From NCBI RefSeq assembly GCF_003286085.1, contig NW_020825289.1, forward strand, positions 7,874,001 to 7,938,000: 64,000 bases of DNA, read 5' to 3'. Origin of the DNA: Drosophila persimilis. Taxonomy: Eukaryota > Arthropoda > Insecta > Diptera > Drosophilidae. A program made the translations under genes and the position numbers. Shown here piece by piece: positions 22,000 through 33,132 of the stretch. The first letter of the stretch is position 1, and each line of letters opens with the position of its first letter. Below the pieces are notes generated by a model, which was not told the DNA's origin, ran no database searches, and worked only from the letters and a program-made list of their open reading frames with translations.

Positions 22000-23036
22000 T
22001 TATAATTTTTTTTCGTCTAGCTGGTAATTATAGCGCTCACATTTAGATGGCTTTTGGGACCGCGGCCGTTTAATCCAGAAAGAATCCGAGCACTGAGTGG
22101 CTAAAATCTGTTGCAGTTTACGAAGGTGATATCTGAGATAACTTTCGCTATCGGAGAACTCTGGAGTATTCGTCTTTATATTTGGAGCTGGATTGGATTC
22201 CAATGTAGCTTCAGACTCAGTACTTTCTATGGAAACGCCTAGGAATTGCAGATTCTTCTCATTTAAGTTTGTTTCTGTCGACGAAGATTTAGTTCGGACA
22301 TCTTGGAGCTCATTCGGAGCGTCATTCTGTGGCTCCTGCAGCTCATTCTGAGTGGCATTCTTTGGCTCCTGGAACTCATCTTGGGGATTAAGGGGCTTCT
22401 GTGGCAATTTCTGATGTTTCTTCAAAATCTTTGACATTTTGTGGACCTCTTCATCAATGGTTTTGTCCTTTGCATATAAAATGACAAGATGCGGCTTGGG
22501 CTCCTCTACGTCGAATATCGTGAACTTTGGATCGACCGTTGACCTCCTATTGGCGGCCTTGTGTGATTTTTGCTGCTTCTTAACACGTGGCGGTATGACA
22601 ATATTCATATTCTGAAATTGTTTGGGCTCAATGACATTGGCGACGACCGCCGCATAGCTGATAGCACCGTCGCCACCTGGCATAGGACGCGCACTGGCCA
22701 GACCCATGTACGCGCCCAGGGGCTTCTGACGCACGGGAAGGATCTGGCCGAGATCCTTGCTGCCGACTGAATGTCCATCAGAGCCTTCGGTGATCTTGTG
22801 GCGTATGGGCCTCCCCCCGTTGTGCTTGGGGAGGGGCGGCGGTGGCAACGGCCACTCTGACCAACTCAATTTGGAAGCCACTGGCTTTGTCTGGCGCCCC
22901 ATCGCATTGTTTCCCGCCGGCCCTGGCGCGATCTTGCCCTGTACGAAGATGTTCTGATTAAGTAATTTTTACGACAAACAAAAAAAATCAAGAAACTTAC
23001 TTTTGTTTTGATATTCTGTGCGCTCTTTGCTGGCAT
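22000..23036 (-). CDS. Unrecognised proline-rich protein
   Basis: Two exons, 23036-23001 and 22953-22000, are joined in phase 0 over a 47-bp intron, giving 329 residues. The first exon encodes only MPAKSAQNIKTK. I do not recognise a family. Visible features are a basic N-terminus, the stretch SEWPLPPPPLPKHNGGRP near residue 40, a possible motif SYAAVVANVIEPKQF, a basic patch PPRVKKQQKSHKAANRR, and an acidic Gln/Glu-rich section with imperfect repeats (DEFQEPKN, NELQEPQN, NELQDV). There is no membrane segment or signal peptide. Composition suggests a largely disordered, possibly nuclear or RNA-associated protein, but that is a guess. It is divergent with the IF1-like gene, whose ATG is 218 bp away, so the two may share a promoter. 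Confidence 0.75.
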
Positions 23037-23254
23037 TTTATTTTTGTGTGATTTAAAATAAATTTCAGTTCCGTGTTGCCTGTATTCAGATCTGAATATT
23101 ATAGTAATACAAATCGAGGTGAGGTGACAACTGGCATTCTCCGTCCAGTCAGTCGTAACTGTCTAAGTTTGAGCGTAGAATTTCCGACTTTTGTCTGAAT
23201 CAGTTCTTATATATTTCTTTTTCTGAACAAAACGTTTCATTTCTCGAATTCAAA

Positions 23255-23832
23255 ATGTTTGCAGCCGGACTCCTGCAACGTAGACTGAGCCTGAGCGCGT
23301 AAGTAGAGAGACCCATGTTTTGTTCATTAGAATTACACAGTGTACGCAACGAGAAACCTGCAGACTTCGACCAATATACCAGAAGAACTACAGTGATACG
23401 AAGTCCCCGAATCTCTACATGTGGGGCGGGGGCCTGGGCAAATTGCAGGGCGGTTTCAAGGAGGAGGAGTACTTCACCACAGTCAATCTGAATCTGATTG
23501 GGAAAATGCGCGGAAAGAAGGCTATCGCCGAGTTTTTGCCCAACTGGGATGAGTACCACAAGGCCATAGCCAATGACGCTCTTTACAACACCGCATTGAT
23601 GAACAAGCACAAGAACGTACGCGAAGAGGCATTTTTCATGTCCGAGGTGGGTGCTGTCATAGCATATACATTGATTTCGTTCTCTTAATTTCAACTGAAT
23701 CCGCCACAGACTGCTGATAACTTCAAAATACTGCAAGGACGTAACAAGGAAGAGGGGAAGTCCACTCTCGAGGACGATGCTGATGCTGGGCAGCAAGAGA
23801 AATTTGCCGCCGTACGGGCATCAATTGAATAG
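23255..23832 (+). CDS. Mitochondrial IF1-related protein (diverged tandem copy)
   Basis: Three exons, 23255-23298, 23331-23646 and 23710-23832, give 160 residues with intron phases 2 and 0. The N-terminus MFAAGLLQRRLSLSA looks like a mitochondrial presequence. The stretch GGGLGKLQGGFKEEEYF resembles the ATP synthase inhibitor motif (GK-[ML]-x(4-5)-EEE-[FY]F) of the neighbouring gene. The middle (KMRGKKAIAEFLPNWDEY and on) has no IF1 counterpart and is twice the usual length. The neighbour downstream has the same exon layout and intron phases, so a tandem duplication followed by divergence is likely. Whether it still inhibits ATP synthase is unknown. A poly(A) signal AATAAA is at 23,915-23,920. 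Confidence 0.7.
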
Positions 23833-24007
23833 TAAACCGTTTTTGTTTATAATTTCATTGTTTGGGTAGGGTGAGCAAAGCTTTCTTAACCGTTGTTTGA
23901 AAGTTCTGTGCTCAAATAAAATTGTTAGTTCTTTATATTTAAAATTGATACTCGATAGGTGTATTTTTTGGGAAACAGGTTGGCAGGTCCGCAACGATGA
24001 AAATACT

Positions 24008-24015
24008 TATCGATA
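24008..24015. promoter_or_regulatory. DRE upstream of the IF1 gene
   Basis: A perfect palindromic TATCGATA lies 122 bp upstream of the IF1 ATG, between the two IF1-type genes. DREF binding is the known role of this word. Confidence 0.55.
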
Positions 24016-24136
24016 ACAGAAACAGCTGTGGCGCGCGCAAGTTTCACAAATCGTCGCAATCGTTTGCATAAATCACACGCTATATATAACATATAACTAT
24101 ACTATATAATTGATTTGACTGGTATATAAGAGAAAC

Positions 24137-24550
24137 ATGTTTACACTGCGTCGTCTCAGTCAGCGCCTATACCCAAAGCAAATACAGTAAGTGTTCCATG
24201 AACATATTCTAGAAATTGCATAAGAAAATAGTATCGTATCGTTATCGTGCATACATACATATATTTGAACTATTTTCAATCTGCAGGCATTTGAAAATGT
24301 CACAGATCGGTGAACTCGGCAGTGGTGCCGGCAAGGGCGGTGGCGGCGGGGGCTCTATCCGCGAAGCTGGCGGATCTTTTGGCAAAATGGAGGCTGCCCG
24401 CGAAGAGGAGTTCTTCCACAAGCAGGTCGGTGGTGAGGCTGAATCGAGTGGATGCCGATTCTAATAGACTCTCCTTTGCAGCAAAAAGAGCAGCTTAAGA
24501 ACCTAAAGACCAAGACGGAAGTCAAGACTCCAGATCCGGCCAAGAAATGA
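24137..24550 (+). CDS. Mitochondrial ATP synthase inhibitor factor 1 (IF1)
   Basis: Three exons, 24137-24186, 24287-24425 and 24482-24550, give 85 residues with intron phases 2 and 0. IF1 binds the F1 part of ATP synthase when matrix pH falls and stops ATP hydrolysis. The N-terminus [15 protein letters not shown] is a basic, Arg-rich mitochondrial presequence. After it come a glycine-rich linker ([11 protein letters not shown]) and the conserved inhibitory segment [19 protein letters not shown]. The C-terminal helix ([13 protein letters not shown]) is short compared with vertebrate IF1. An internal ATG (MSQIGEL) could start a cytosolic form. The gene starts about 300 bp after its diverged paralogue, in the same direction. 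It probably corresponds to the D. melanogaster IF1 gene that I recall as CG13551. Confidence 0.88.
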
Positions 24551-24795
24551 GCAATTTAATCAACCAACTGATTTGTATTTATTGAAAATCTTTGTTAAAA
24601 ATATATACTATGTATGTTTAAAGTGGTTTCAGCACTTTTTACTTGATTGAATCAGCTGTTCGATTCTGGTTCAAACTAAGGTTCGCACGCGGTGGACCCA
24701 CTCTGGATCGCCCTGCCATTTGTTTACGGATCGCAGTGGGGAGAAAAACGAGCGACTGATAACCGAGCGCTGATAAGACACCCGGAGACCTACAG

Positions 24796-25632
24796 ATGTC
24801 CGCTTCTAGGCGGCAGCTGCAGACAGTTTTCACCGGTTTGGACGAGTGTGTGAGCATCGCATCGGACAAAGACAAAGCGCGGATGGCGTCGACTATACAA
24901 AATGGCCTGAAAGTGGCCCTGAGGAAGAGCATGAAGGATGCGCTCAAGTGCTTGGAGCCGGAGGCTATAAAGCGGCAATCGCACGCGGTCACCGCAAAGG
25001 TAATGTAATGATCAGGCCAGGCCTATGATAACGCTGGATAAGCTGAGTGCTGACTGCCGACATCTTATTGTTTGCCTTTAGGTGCTCCAAAGCGAGGCCT
25101 TCCGTCAGGCGCAACGTGTGAGCATCTACCTGAGCACCAGCGGCGAGGTGGACACGACAGAGTTGCTCTGCGAGATGTTTCGCCTGGAGAAGATGGTGTT
25201 TGTGCCCAGCTACGAGGGGGCCAGCATGAAAATGGTGCGTCTACGTGGCATGGAGGAGTACGAGAGCCTGCCCCTGACCAAATGGAACATCAAGCAGCCC
25301 GACTTCAAGGAGACCCGCGAAGATGCCATGACCAATGGTGGGTTTCAATATCATTAAGAGTGTTTAGAGCTTCTAGCACAATCTCTGATTCGCCTGCAGG
25401 TCACGGCATTGATCTGTTTATTGTGCCCGGTGTGGCATTCACCCGCTGCGGTGCTCGCATGGGCCATGGCATGGGCTATTATGACAAATTCCTGCGCCAG
25501 CACTCTGACAAATATCCCCACAAGAAGATCTCCTTCATGGCCCTAGCCCTCAACGAACAGATTGTGAGCCAGGAGGATCTACCGATGGACAACCATGACG
25601 TGCGTTTGCATAGTGTCATAACAGAAAAGTAA
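24796..25632 (+). CDS. 5-formyltetrahydrofolate cyclo-ligase (MTHFS)
   Basis: Three exons, 24796-24999, 25082-25337 and 25400-25632, join in frame to 230 residues. The enzyme converts 5-formyl-THF to 5,10-methenyl-THF using ATP in one-carbon metabolism. The family signature is clear near the C-terminus: FIVPGVAFTRCGARMGHGMG, then YYDKFL. The central block (YLSTSGEVDTTELL, FVPSYEG) is also typical. An N-terminal extension of about 25 residues (MSASRRQLQTVFTGLDE) precedes the usual start and shows no strong targeting signal. The gene converges on vir: the two stop codons are only 165 bp apart (25,633-25,797), so the 3' UTRs probably overlap or abut. Confidence 0.92.
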
Positions 25633-25797
25633 GCCCAGATCCTTTCGATCCTATATTTGTATAGATCCGAGCTTTTTAGCGAATTGTATAATCAAGATAA
25701 ACTGACATTTCCCCATCTTCCGAGCGATCTCTCTTTAAAGTAATGGAAAATAGAATGAAGCTTAATAATGTATTGCAGGCAATCGAATGACCGATCT

Positions 25798-28700
25798 CTA
25801 TCGTAGGTAGGGCGGGCGCGAGCGCAGACCACGCCCACGCGATCTGCCACTGTAGTGGGGCGAGGAGTAATGGGAGTCGCTGCCGCCAAAGTGCGATTCT
25901 GAGGTGGAACGATACGAGCCGCCACCAGACTCTGTCCAACTGGAGGGCGAGCCTATGCGCATCATTTTTTTTTGTCTGTCAAAGAAAAAAGACGGAGAAT
26001 TAATGGAGAGTTGAGAGAGTGAAAGGACGTCTTATCGCTACCTAAAGGCAGCCGCTGCCGAGATGCGTGATCCCCGATTGCGACCCACTCGAGAGCCCCG
26101 CAGCATAGAGGGTATCTTGTTGTAGCCCGTTGGACCAGTGGGCTGAGCGCCACAGGTCTCCAAGGCCAGGAAGTCATCGACATGCAGCGACGGCGGGCGC
26201 GAGGTATTGGGCGGACGCGAACGAAAGAGATCGCCACGCGAGGGCGGCGGCCGGGCAAAGCCTCGTCCACGCACCGATGAGAGGAACATCTTCTTCTCTG
26301 GCCGCCCGGTGGCGGGCTCCACCTCCACACGCCGTGTACGGAAGCAGGGCGCTGTCGGCGTCATCTCGCGGTTGGACTGTGGTGAGCCGGAAAGATTCAG
26401 CGTGCGCTTCGACTCGCCGGAGGTGGCCAAGTCCGGATTGAGGCAGACATTGGCTAGGTCGGTGAGGTCGCAGGCTATGCGCTCGTAGAGCGGCTCGTTC
26501 ATATCCTCGATCAACTCGATGGGCAGCGGCTCCAGCCAGTAGCGAGCCGTAAGCTGCGGATTCTCGGCAGTGGCGCAGTAGCGGGTGAAGATCGGCCGTG
26601 CGTCGTACTGGGTGACAATGCCTTCGGCCTGGGGCAGAAAAGGTTCCACGTTAAGGGATCCGCCACTGGAACTGGTGCTACAGCTGGCGGCAGGGTTGGC
26701 CCCATCATTTTCGGTTTCCACGGCGGGCGTTTCCATGCTGGCACTGCCCATTGCCTCCTGCCTGGACGCATGCAGGACAATCAGTTGCTTGAGGTCGCAA
26801 AGGGCAGCCTCATTGGCCAACAGTTTGTACTTTTCCAGCACTCGCAGGATGCGTGCCAGCACCGGCGGCCTGGCCATGTCAATGTCCTGAAACTCCACCA
26901 ATTGCGCAAGCTCCATGGCCCCCAGCTTGAGGGTGCGATTCGGCATCGCGCACATCGGCGGCGGCGGTTCGATTTGCGTGAGCGAACGGAGCAGCAGGAT
27001 CAGCGACTCGATGTTGGCATGGTACTCCACCGTCTCGTTGTGCAGGATGACGCGCTCCATCCAGGCCTGGAATTCGGTGAGTTTCTGCTTCAGCAGCTGG
27101 GCCAAGTGGTAAAAGGTGAAGCTGCAGAGAGCTAGATATTAGATATCACAGATCATTGGATGCTTGGCAAAATACTCACTCGTGTTCCGTGAGGATCACC
27201 AGATTGCGCACGGCCAGTATGGATATGCCATGGGTGACTTCGACGCTGGTTAGATTACTGAACACCGCATCGATGATCCGTGGTATGAGTTCCTTGGGCG
27301 GCAGGGCGGCTGAGAGATTCAGAGCAGGTTGAGCCGTCGATTTGTGGGAGATCAGGGATATGCCCGAGTCCAAGAAGCTGTCGAGGATGCGGTGCACCGC
27401 CTCCTGGCAGTTGGTCACCACCTCGTTGAACTCATTGAGGGCCAGCAGCGATTGGAACAGCTCCCAGAATTTGCCGGACAGAATCGAGAGCATGGAGCTC
27501 TTTAGCGGCGCAAAGGCGCACAGGCGCGTGGAGAAACGCAGGAGCCGCTCCAGATTGGTGGTGGGAATGCAGTTGGAGGTCTGGTACTCGGTGCATAGCA
27601 GCTCCGTGATGGTCTTGGCTATAAGGAGGGTCATGTTGGGGGCCAGATCCGAGAGCTGCATGCAGACGCGCTGCAGAAGCTCCGCCAGCTGCGGGAAGCT
27701 GGAGGGAGCCAGGGCCTCGACCAGCTTGGCGATCTGTCCGCTCTGCGGATGCAGGTGGGCGGACCACAGCTTCCGCTCGATGATCAGCCGCTGCTTGTGC
27801 TGTTGCTTCAATTGGTCGCAGAGCGGCTGGGGCATGGGCAGCGGGAGCGGCAGCAGTTCGGCCAGCAGCTTGAGTCCTGTTTTTAAGGGAGGCGTGGATG
27901 AACACTGGATGAATCTCTCGGGGCAAACACTCACCTGGTATAAAGTGCGCGGGTCCATCGATGTTCTTCAGCACCTCTCGCACCATCAGCGTCCAGAGGG
28001 ACTTGTGCAGCGACTCTGCATCCTGCTCGTGCGGCTGGGTGTAGGCCAAAAGGCTTTTGACCACCTCCAGCTTGCACTGCTCCACCTCTGCGCCGGCCTG
28101 GCAGCGGGAGGGGTAGTAGTAGAGCAGATAGTAGACCTTCACCAGGTGATCGATGGCCGTCAGATCCTTGTAGGTGCCGTCGCGGCACAGTATTGCGTAC
28201 GAGAGCAGTTCACGAAGGATCTGCAGCGTAGGCAGCATGATCTGGCAGCAGTGTACGCCCTGGATGGTCATCAGGGCGGGGGCATGAATGCCGGGCTGCT
28301 CAAAGTGCGTGCATAGGCGCTCCATGATCTGCAGCAGCAGCTGGACCCCATCCGCCGCATACAGCTGCAGGGCCACAAACCGATGCTTCAGCTCTTCGGT
28401 GCCGTGGGACTTCTGCCGGGGCTTGCTGATGGCCAGAAAGCGGAGGATGCGCAGGGCCATAATCAGGTCGCCGGGGAACGTGGTCAGATAGTCGAGGGAG
28501 CGACCAATCACCTCCACCAGCGGCATAATGTCGTCGTAGACGAACACATTGATCGCCTCCAGGGGCTTCATGTACACATACATCTCCTGCAGCACCGCCG
28601 ACACAGAGGGCTCGAAGGTCTCGTGGTTCTTGGCCAGCTCCAGTATGACGCCGCCGTGCTCGATGAGGTAGTCCAGCTGCTCGCAGTAGCGCACACAGGC

Positions 28701-31652
28701 ATCCACCATGTCCACCGCATAGCTCAGCACCGGGCTCTTGTACTTGGTGCCAGGGGAGCTCAGCAGCTGGCGCTGGGTCTGCAGCCGCTGCTCCTTCTTG
28801 ATCAGATCCATGAAGATCTTCAGGTTGTTGTTCAGACCCAGCACCTCGATGGTGTGCTGGCGCCCGGAGGGATCGCAGGTCTGCGAGTAGATCGAGTGCA
28901 TGTGCGTGGCTATCTTAATGGTGTCGTACTCGGGGCAGGCGGCTGTAAACGTGATGGCATCCAGATGGTAACGAGTCTGCACCTTGTAGGACAACTCGAT
29001 GCCCAGGCGGGCCAGGCGGGGCAGCACGGGTCGAAGAATGGGTTTCCGTACAACTGGCGGGGGCGCCATCTTCGGCTCCTCCGCGGCGCGGATGCCAGCC
29101 GCTTTCCCCTCATCCGGCTTCTGCTCCACACTGTCGTCCATTGGCTTATCCTCCTTTCCCTCTGGCTTTGCCTCCACTACCCTGGGCTGGCTTGGCACCT
29201 CCTCCAGGCCCAGCAGTATGGACACAATCATTTGGGTCACGGGAAAGGCATCGTCCACAAAGTAATCGATGCCCACATGGGACCGGAGGAGGGTGTGCAT
29301 CAGGTCCAGTGTGCAGAGGAACGTGGAGGCCGGCACCTCCTTGGGATTGCTCAGGATAACCAGCACGGCCTCGGCGAGCGAGTGCTGGACAAAATATGAC
29401 TGCAGGGCGTTGCCAAAGCTCCGCTGGGCCGTGGGATCTGTGAGAACCTCGAACTTCTTGGAAACAGGCAGGAAGCGACGCGGCTGCTGGTAACTCAATT
29501 GGCTGTCGGTCAGGGCGTCCATGAGCATCTGGAAGGCAAACTCGATCTTCTGGCAGACGTCCAAGCGATTGGGATCTGGCGTCGCCTCAGGCACACTGGC
29601 ATCCGTATCGAGAAAGATCTGGCGGCAGCATTGCTGGACACTGGCCAAGGCCTCGTACAAATGCAGCTTCTTGATAATGGCCTGCAGGGCGTATTTGGTT
29701 CTAGTAAGCTTCGCCGTCTTCAGGAAGTCCATAACCATCTGATAACCGTTCGTCTTGGGCGAGAGGAAATTCTGGACTCCCAGCCTAGTGTCCAGCATGG
29801 CATAGACCGCCTTGAGTAGCTGAAGCTTAATGGATAAGGCCATGTAGGGCTCTTTGTAGAGGCTGAGCACGGCCTCGAACAGATCGAAGTCTTGCTCCTG
29901 AAGCAGGTGTCCAAACAGTTGCTCATTGCTGCCCAGTAGCTCGGCCATGCGGGCCCCCAGCTTGATGTGGCGGATCTTGAACGCCGGCTGCGGCTGCATG
30001 CAGGCCGCCTGGAAGCTCAGAGCAACCTGCAGGACATTCGCCGCCTGGCGCAGATGCGCATCGTCGTGGCTGAAGAACTGCTGCAGGACAAAGTTGCGCC
30101 GCTTGTAGTGCTGCGAGAGGTATCCCAGCTGGTTGTTCAGCTGCTCGCCCAAGTAGACAAACTGTTCCCGCTCGTCCGCACTTAGCCCGTGCTCGTCGCT
30201 GAAGGCGGTGACGCTCTCGCAGCGTGTCTGCAGCGACAGCTTCTTGAAGAGCAGCCGCAGCGTTTCCAACTCCTTGTTAAGGTGAGCCGCCAGGTCGCCT
30301 TCGTAGACCAGCAACGGCCTCTGCCACGGCTCGAAGGCGTCGATGGCTGGCGGGGCAACGGCGGCGGCAAACTCCAGCTCACGCTCGTATTCGGCCGCTG
30401 CAGCCACGTCCTCGGCCTCGTCCTCTTCGTCATCGCCAATGATCTCGTCGTCGCTGAGAATGGGCTCGAATTGTTCCTGGGGCGTGCCAGAGCGCTCTTC
30501 GTCATCGCGGTCGCGGTGCAGGGACTCCGACGAGTGTCGATAGCCACGCGAGGCCTGCATTTTGTAGTGGGATCGCGAGTCGTCATCATCGTAGTCCATG
30601 GCATCGGGCGAGCGCGGTCTGATGGGCGAGTCTATCGATGCTGGCGGAGTTCGAGGCCACTTGTGCTCATCTGCATCCGACCGGGAACGATCGGAGCGCT
30701 TGCGACGAGACCGATGGCTGGAATACTCCGGTGAACGCGACCAATCTCTCGATCCCTTGTCGCGCGAACTGAAATCAAAATAAAAGACTGTTAATCTTCT
30801 TTCAGGAGTGAACAGCGTCAGAGCATACCATCTGATGTACTCCCTTTCGTTACTCTCCGAGTGCGTGTGCGTCCGCATGGGTGGCGGTGGAGGCGAGCGG
30901 TCCGTGGAATGGGTGGAGCGTCGCAGGCGACGCATCTCTCGCTGCTCCTCGTCGACATGCTGATGGTAATGCTGATGTTCGCGCGACAGCCCGTACTCAA
31001 TGTCATCGTGCTCGTAATCGCTGACAACAACGGCCTTGTGCGGCACCAGCAGCTCTGTGGGAATCGGCTCCGCCCAGTCATCCTTCAGCACCTCCTCCTG
31101 CAGCAGGACATTGTGTGCCTCCGTACTGAGATTGCACATCTCCGGACCCGCAGGCTCGCAGGGCAGCGTTGGACTGGCTATGGGTTGCGTCACCGAGTTG
31201 GTCAGGATGCCATAAACGGCCAAGGTGATGGTGCTGTACCACCCGCGCAGCACGAGACCATCGGTGGGGATCTTCTCTCGCGAGCAGTCCAGGTGGATGC
31301 AATCGTTCTGGTTGTAACGCAGCAAGCCCAGGTTCTCAAACGCCGAGGCACCCGGCATGCCCAGGTCGTTCACAAAGAACTCCAGATCGAATTTGGATGG
31401 GTTCGTGGCGCCTAGACGAACTCCGCCCGGAAAGTCGGCCTGCACCCGCGCACCCAGCGGAATAATTCTCACTTGCGTGATGAAAACCGGCTTCGGGAAC
31501 TGCACCAGATCCAGGTTTATGTCCTAAAGCAAAGTACGACGTGTGAAACAAAAGCCGTGTATGCTGGACACCGTTGCGCTACTCACGGTGATATCTTCGT
31601 GGGAGAAGGTGTCGAAGAACAACAGCTCGGCTCCATCGTCGACTTCGGTCAT
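25798..31652 (-). CDS. vir: Virilizer, m6A methyltransferase complex scaffold
   Basis: Six coding exons: 31652-31587, 31523-30829, 30768-27935, 27876-27180, 27121-26042 and 25975-25798. They join in frame to 1849 residues, close to the roughly 1850 I recall for D. melanogaster Vir. Vir scaffolds the nuclear m6A writer complex (Mettl3/14, Fl(2)d, Nito, Flacc) and is needed for Sxl-dependent splicing and dosage compensation. The N-terminal VIR_N region (LLFFDTFSHEDIT, PKPVFITQVRIIPLGARVQA) is followed by an Arg/Ser-rich and acidic stretch, then a long helical-repeat body. The tail is Arg/Gly/Ser-rich (HYSGRSRGRGLRSRPP). The 60-bp second intron is a multiple of three without stops. The last intron starts so that retention yields an immediate stop. 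Confidence 0.95.
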
Positions 31653-31721
31653 GTTGCAGTCTCGGTTCGGTCCAATTTTAAATAAGTTTCTTAAATTTAT
31701 TTTCCGAAAACTGGCGTCAAG

Positions 31722-31827
31722 AGTGTGACCACTTACACATAATCACACACACAATGAGAGAGTATATTTTGGTATTTTTTAAGCTGAAATCGATAAAGGT
31801 AAAACAATCAGCTGTTTTTTATCGATA
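31722..31827 (-). promoter_or_regulatory. vir: vir promoter with Motif 1, Motif 6 and DRE
   Basis: AGTGTGACCA at 31,722-31,731 is the reverse complement of Motif 1 (TGGTCACACT). TATTTTGGTATTTTTT at 31,765-31,780 fits Motif 6 (KTYRGTATWTTT). AATCGATA at 31,788-31,795 and a perfect TATCGATA at 31,820-31,827 are DRE sites. This combination is typical of broadly expressed, TATA-less fly promoters and lies 70-175 bp upstream of the vir ATG. Confidence 0.7.
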
Positions 31828-32299
31828 AGCAGATTTTAAATTTCTTGAACTTTTTACGTTCTGTTTTCTACTTCGTTCTTACTTCATACATACAAAGAAA
31901 ATATAGTGGACTAGGCCTATTGGGGACACCACTTAAAAAACGCACCAAAAACTCAACCTCTTGGGTGGTGTGGAATAAGTTTCTTTATTTCATTATTATA
32001 GGGTATATATATATAGAGTAGGAGTAGGTCCAGAAGAGAAACTCGATCTGCTACATATGCCGGGGGCATCTTCGGGGCATCCAGCACCGCCTCCAACCGC
32101 AAATGGTTCATGAAATGAACCTCCTCCAATATATGCAGATTCTAGTCAGTCTCTGTTTTAAAGGTATCTCAACGATATTTAGCAATGGAAACCAAGAATT
32201 TGGCAAAAGGAACGTTTTTTCTCTTACGTTTTATTTGTTTGATCTTGATTCATTAATCGGATCGGACCGAAACGAATACAAAAATAGAGCAATATTGTT
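31828..32299. other. Intergenic DNA with a coding-like fragment
   Basis: Most of it is plain. On the minus strand, positions 32,126 down to about 32,030 read GC-rich and codon-like (EEVHFMNHLRLEAVLDAPKM), unlike the AT-rich surroundings. The frame stays open to 31,953. The same stretch has a perfect inverted repeat GGTTCAT-GAA-ATGAACC near 32,105. No start codon or splice acceptor fits, so I call no gene. Confidence 0.35.
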
Positions 32300-32765
32300 T
32301 CCAATCCTTGACGGGGACCGATTAACCCATTGTAGGCCAAGGGGGTATTTTAATATTCCACAGACAACAATGAAATTTTAATAATTTTAGCGAAGTTCAG
32401 ATGAGAGATATCTTGTTTTTTTTTCTGTTCAGAGGAATGAATCGTTAATATTTTCAGCCATTTACCTGAAGTAGTTGAACTATTTAAAGAGGGGGCTAAA
32501 GTGGGCTAAGTTCGTTTTTTCATCATAGCGAGACGATATATTATTGTTGAGGAGGAAAAACAGCAATCTCCGTAGCAAGAAAACAAGTCAAGTATTTAAA
32601 ATAAGCCATTCAAGTAGAGAATTGATTCATTAATCTGATAAAATTATTTGGGCAGGGCTGAAAGTTCGAACTAGCTAGAAATATTCGACGGAATATCAAA
32701 ATCGAGGAATATGTATAATAGAAATTTAATTCGTCAGTACATTTACGGTATATTTTGGTATATTA
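32300..32765 (-). repeat. Dispersed repeat R, copy 2 (inverted)
   Basis: Its reverse complement aligns with about 1510-2000. Shared words are ATACCAAAATATACCG, TACTGACGAATT, GGCTTATTTTAAATACTT, AACTTAGCCCACT, TAGTTCAACTACTT, GGTAAATGGC and CGTCAAGGATTGGAAA. It carries tandem Motif 6-like words at its right end, facing L. Confidence 0.7.
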
Positions 32766-33132
32766 CTGATTGTCGATAAGACCGATAGCTCTTCTCCCTG
32801 AGTCCGGAAAAAAAATTGAACGGGTCGGTTGTGGCTGTTCTGTTCGATTGATTGTTTTTCCCTACTTCGCTCGAAATAAATTTTGCAACGCTCAAGAATC
32901 AACACACGAATGCTTTATCTTAATTTGCTAAAGTAAAGAAATTGAAATCCTTGTGTCACGCAATACAAAACGGGAAGTGACGCGTGAGTCCTTTGAAACA
33001 GTCAGAAGTTTGTCAAACAATTTGAATGAGTGTCGTCGTCTTCCTTTGATCTGCCGCGAGTGTACCGACAAACGAAAAAGAGAGGAAGAGATAAGAGTGC
33101 GATACCATTATCAATAATCCCAGAACCCCATC
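32766..33132 (+). promoter_or_regulatory. L: L upstream region and 5' UTR
   Basis: This stretch contains TGTCGATAAG (a half-DRE) near 32,771 and no TATA box in a sensible place. It leads into the L start codon at 33,133. The transcription start is not identifiable by eye. Confidence 0.35.

Noticed and set aside
28383-29399. 338-codon plus-strand frame opposite vir
   Set aside because: Antisense shadow of a GC-rich exon that fits the Vir protein in length and sequence.
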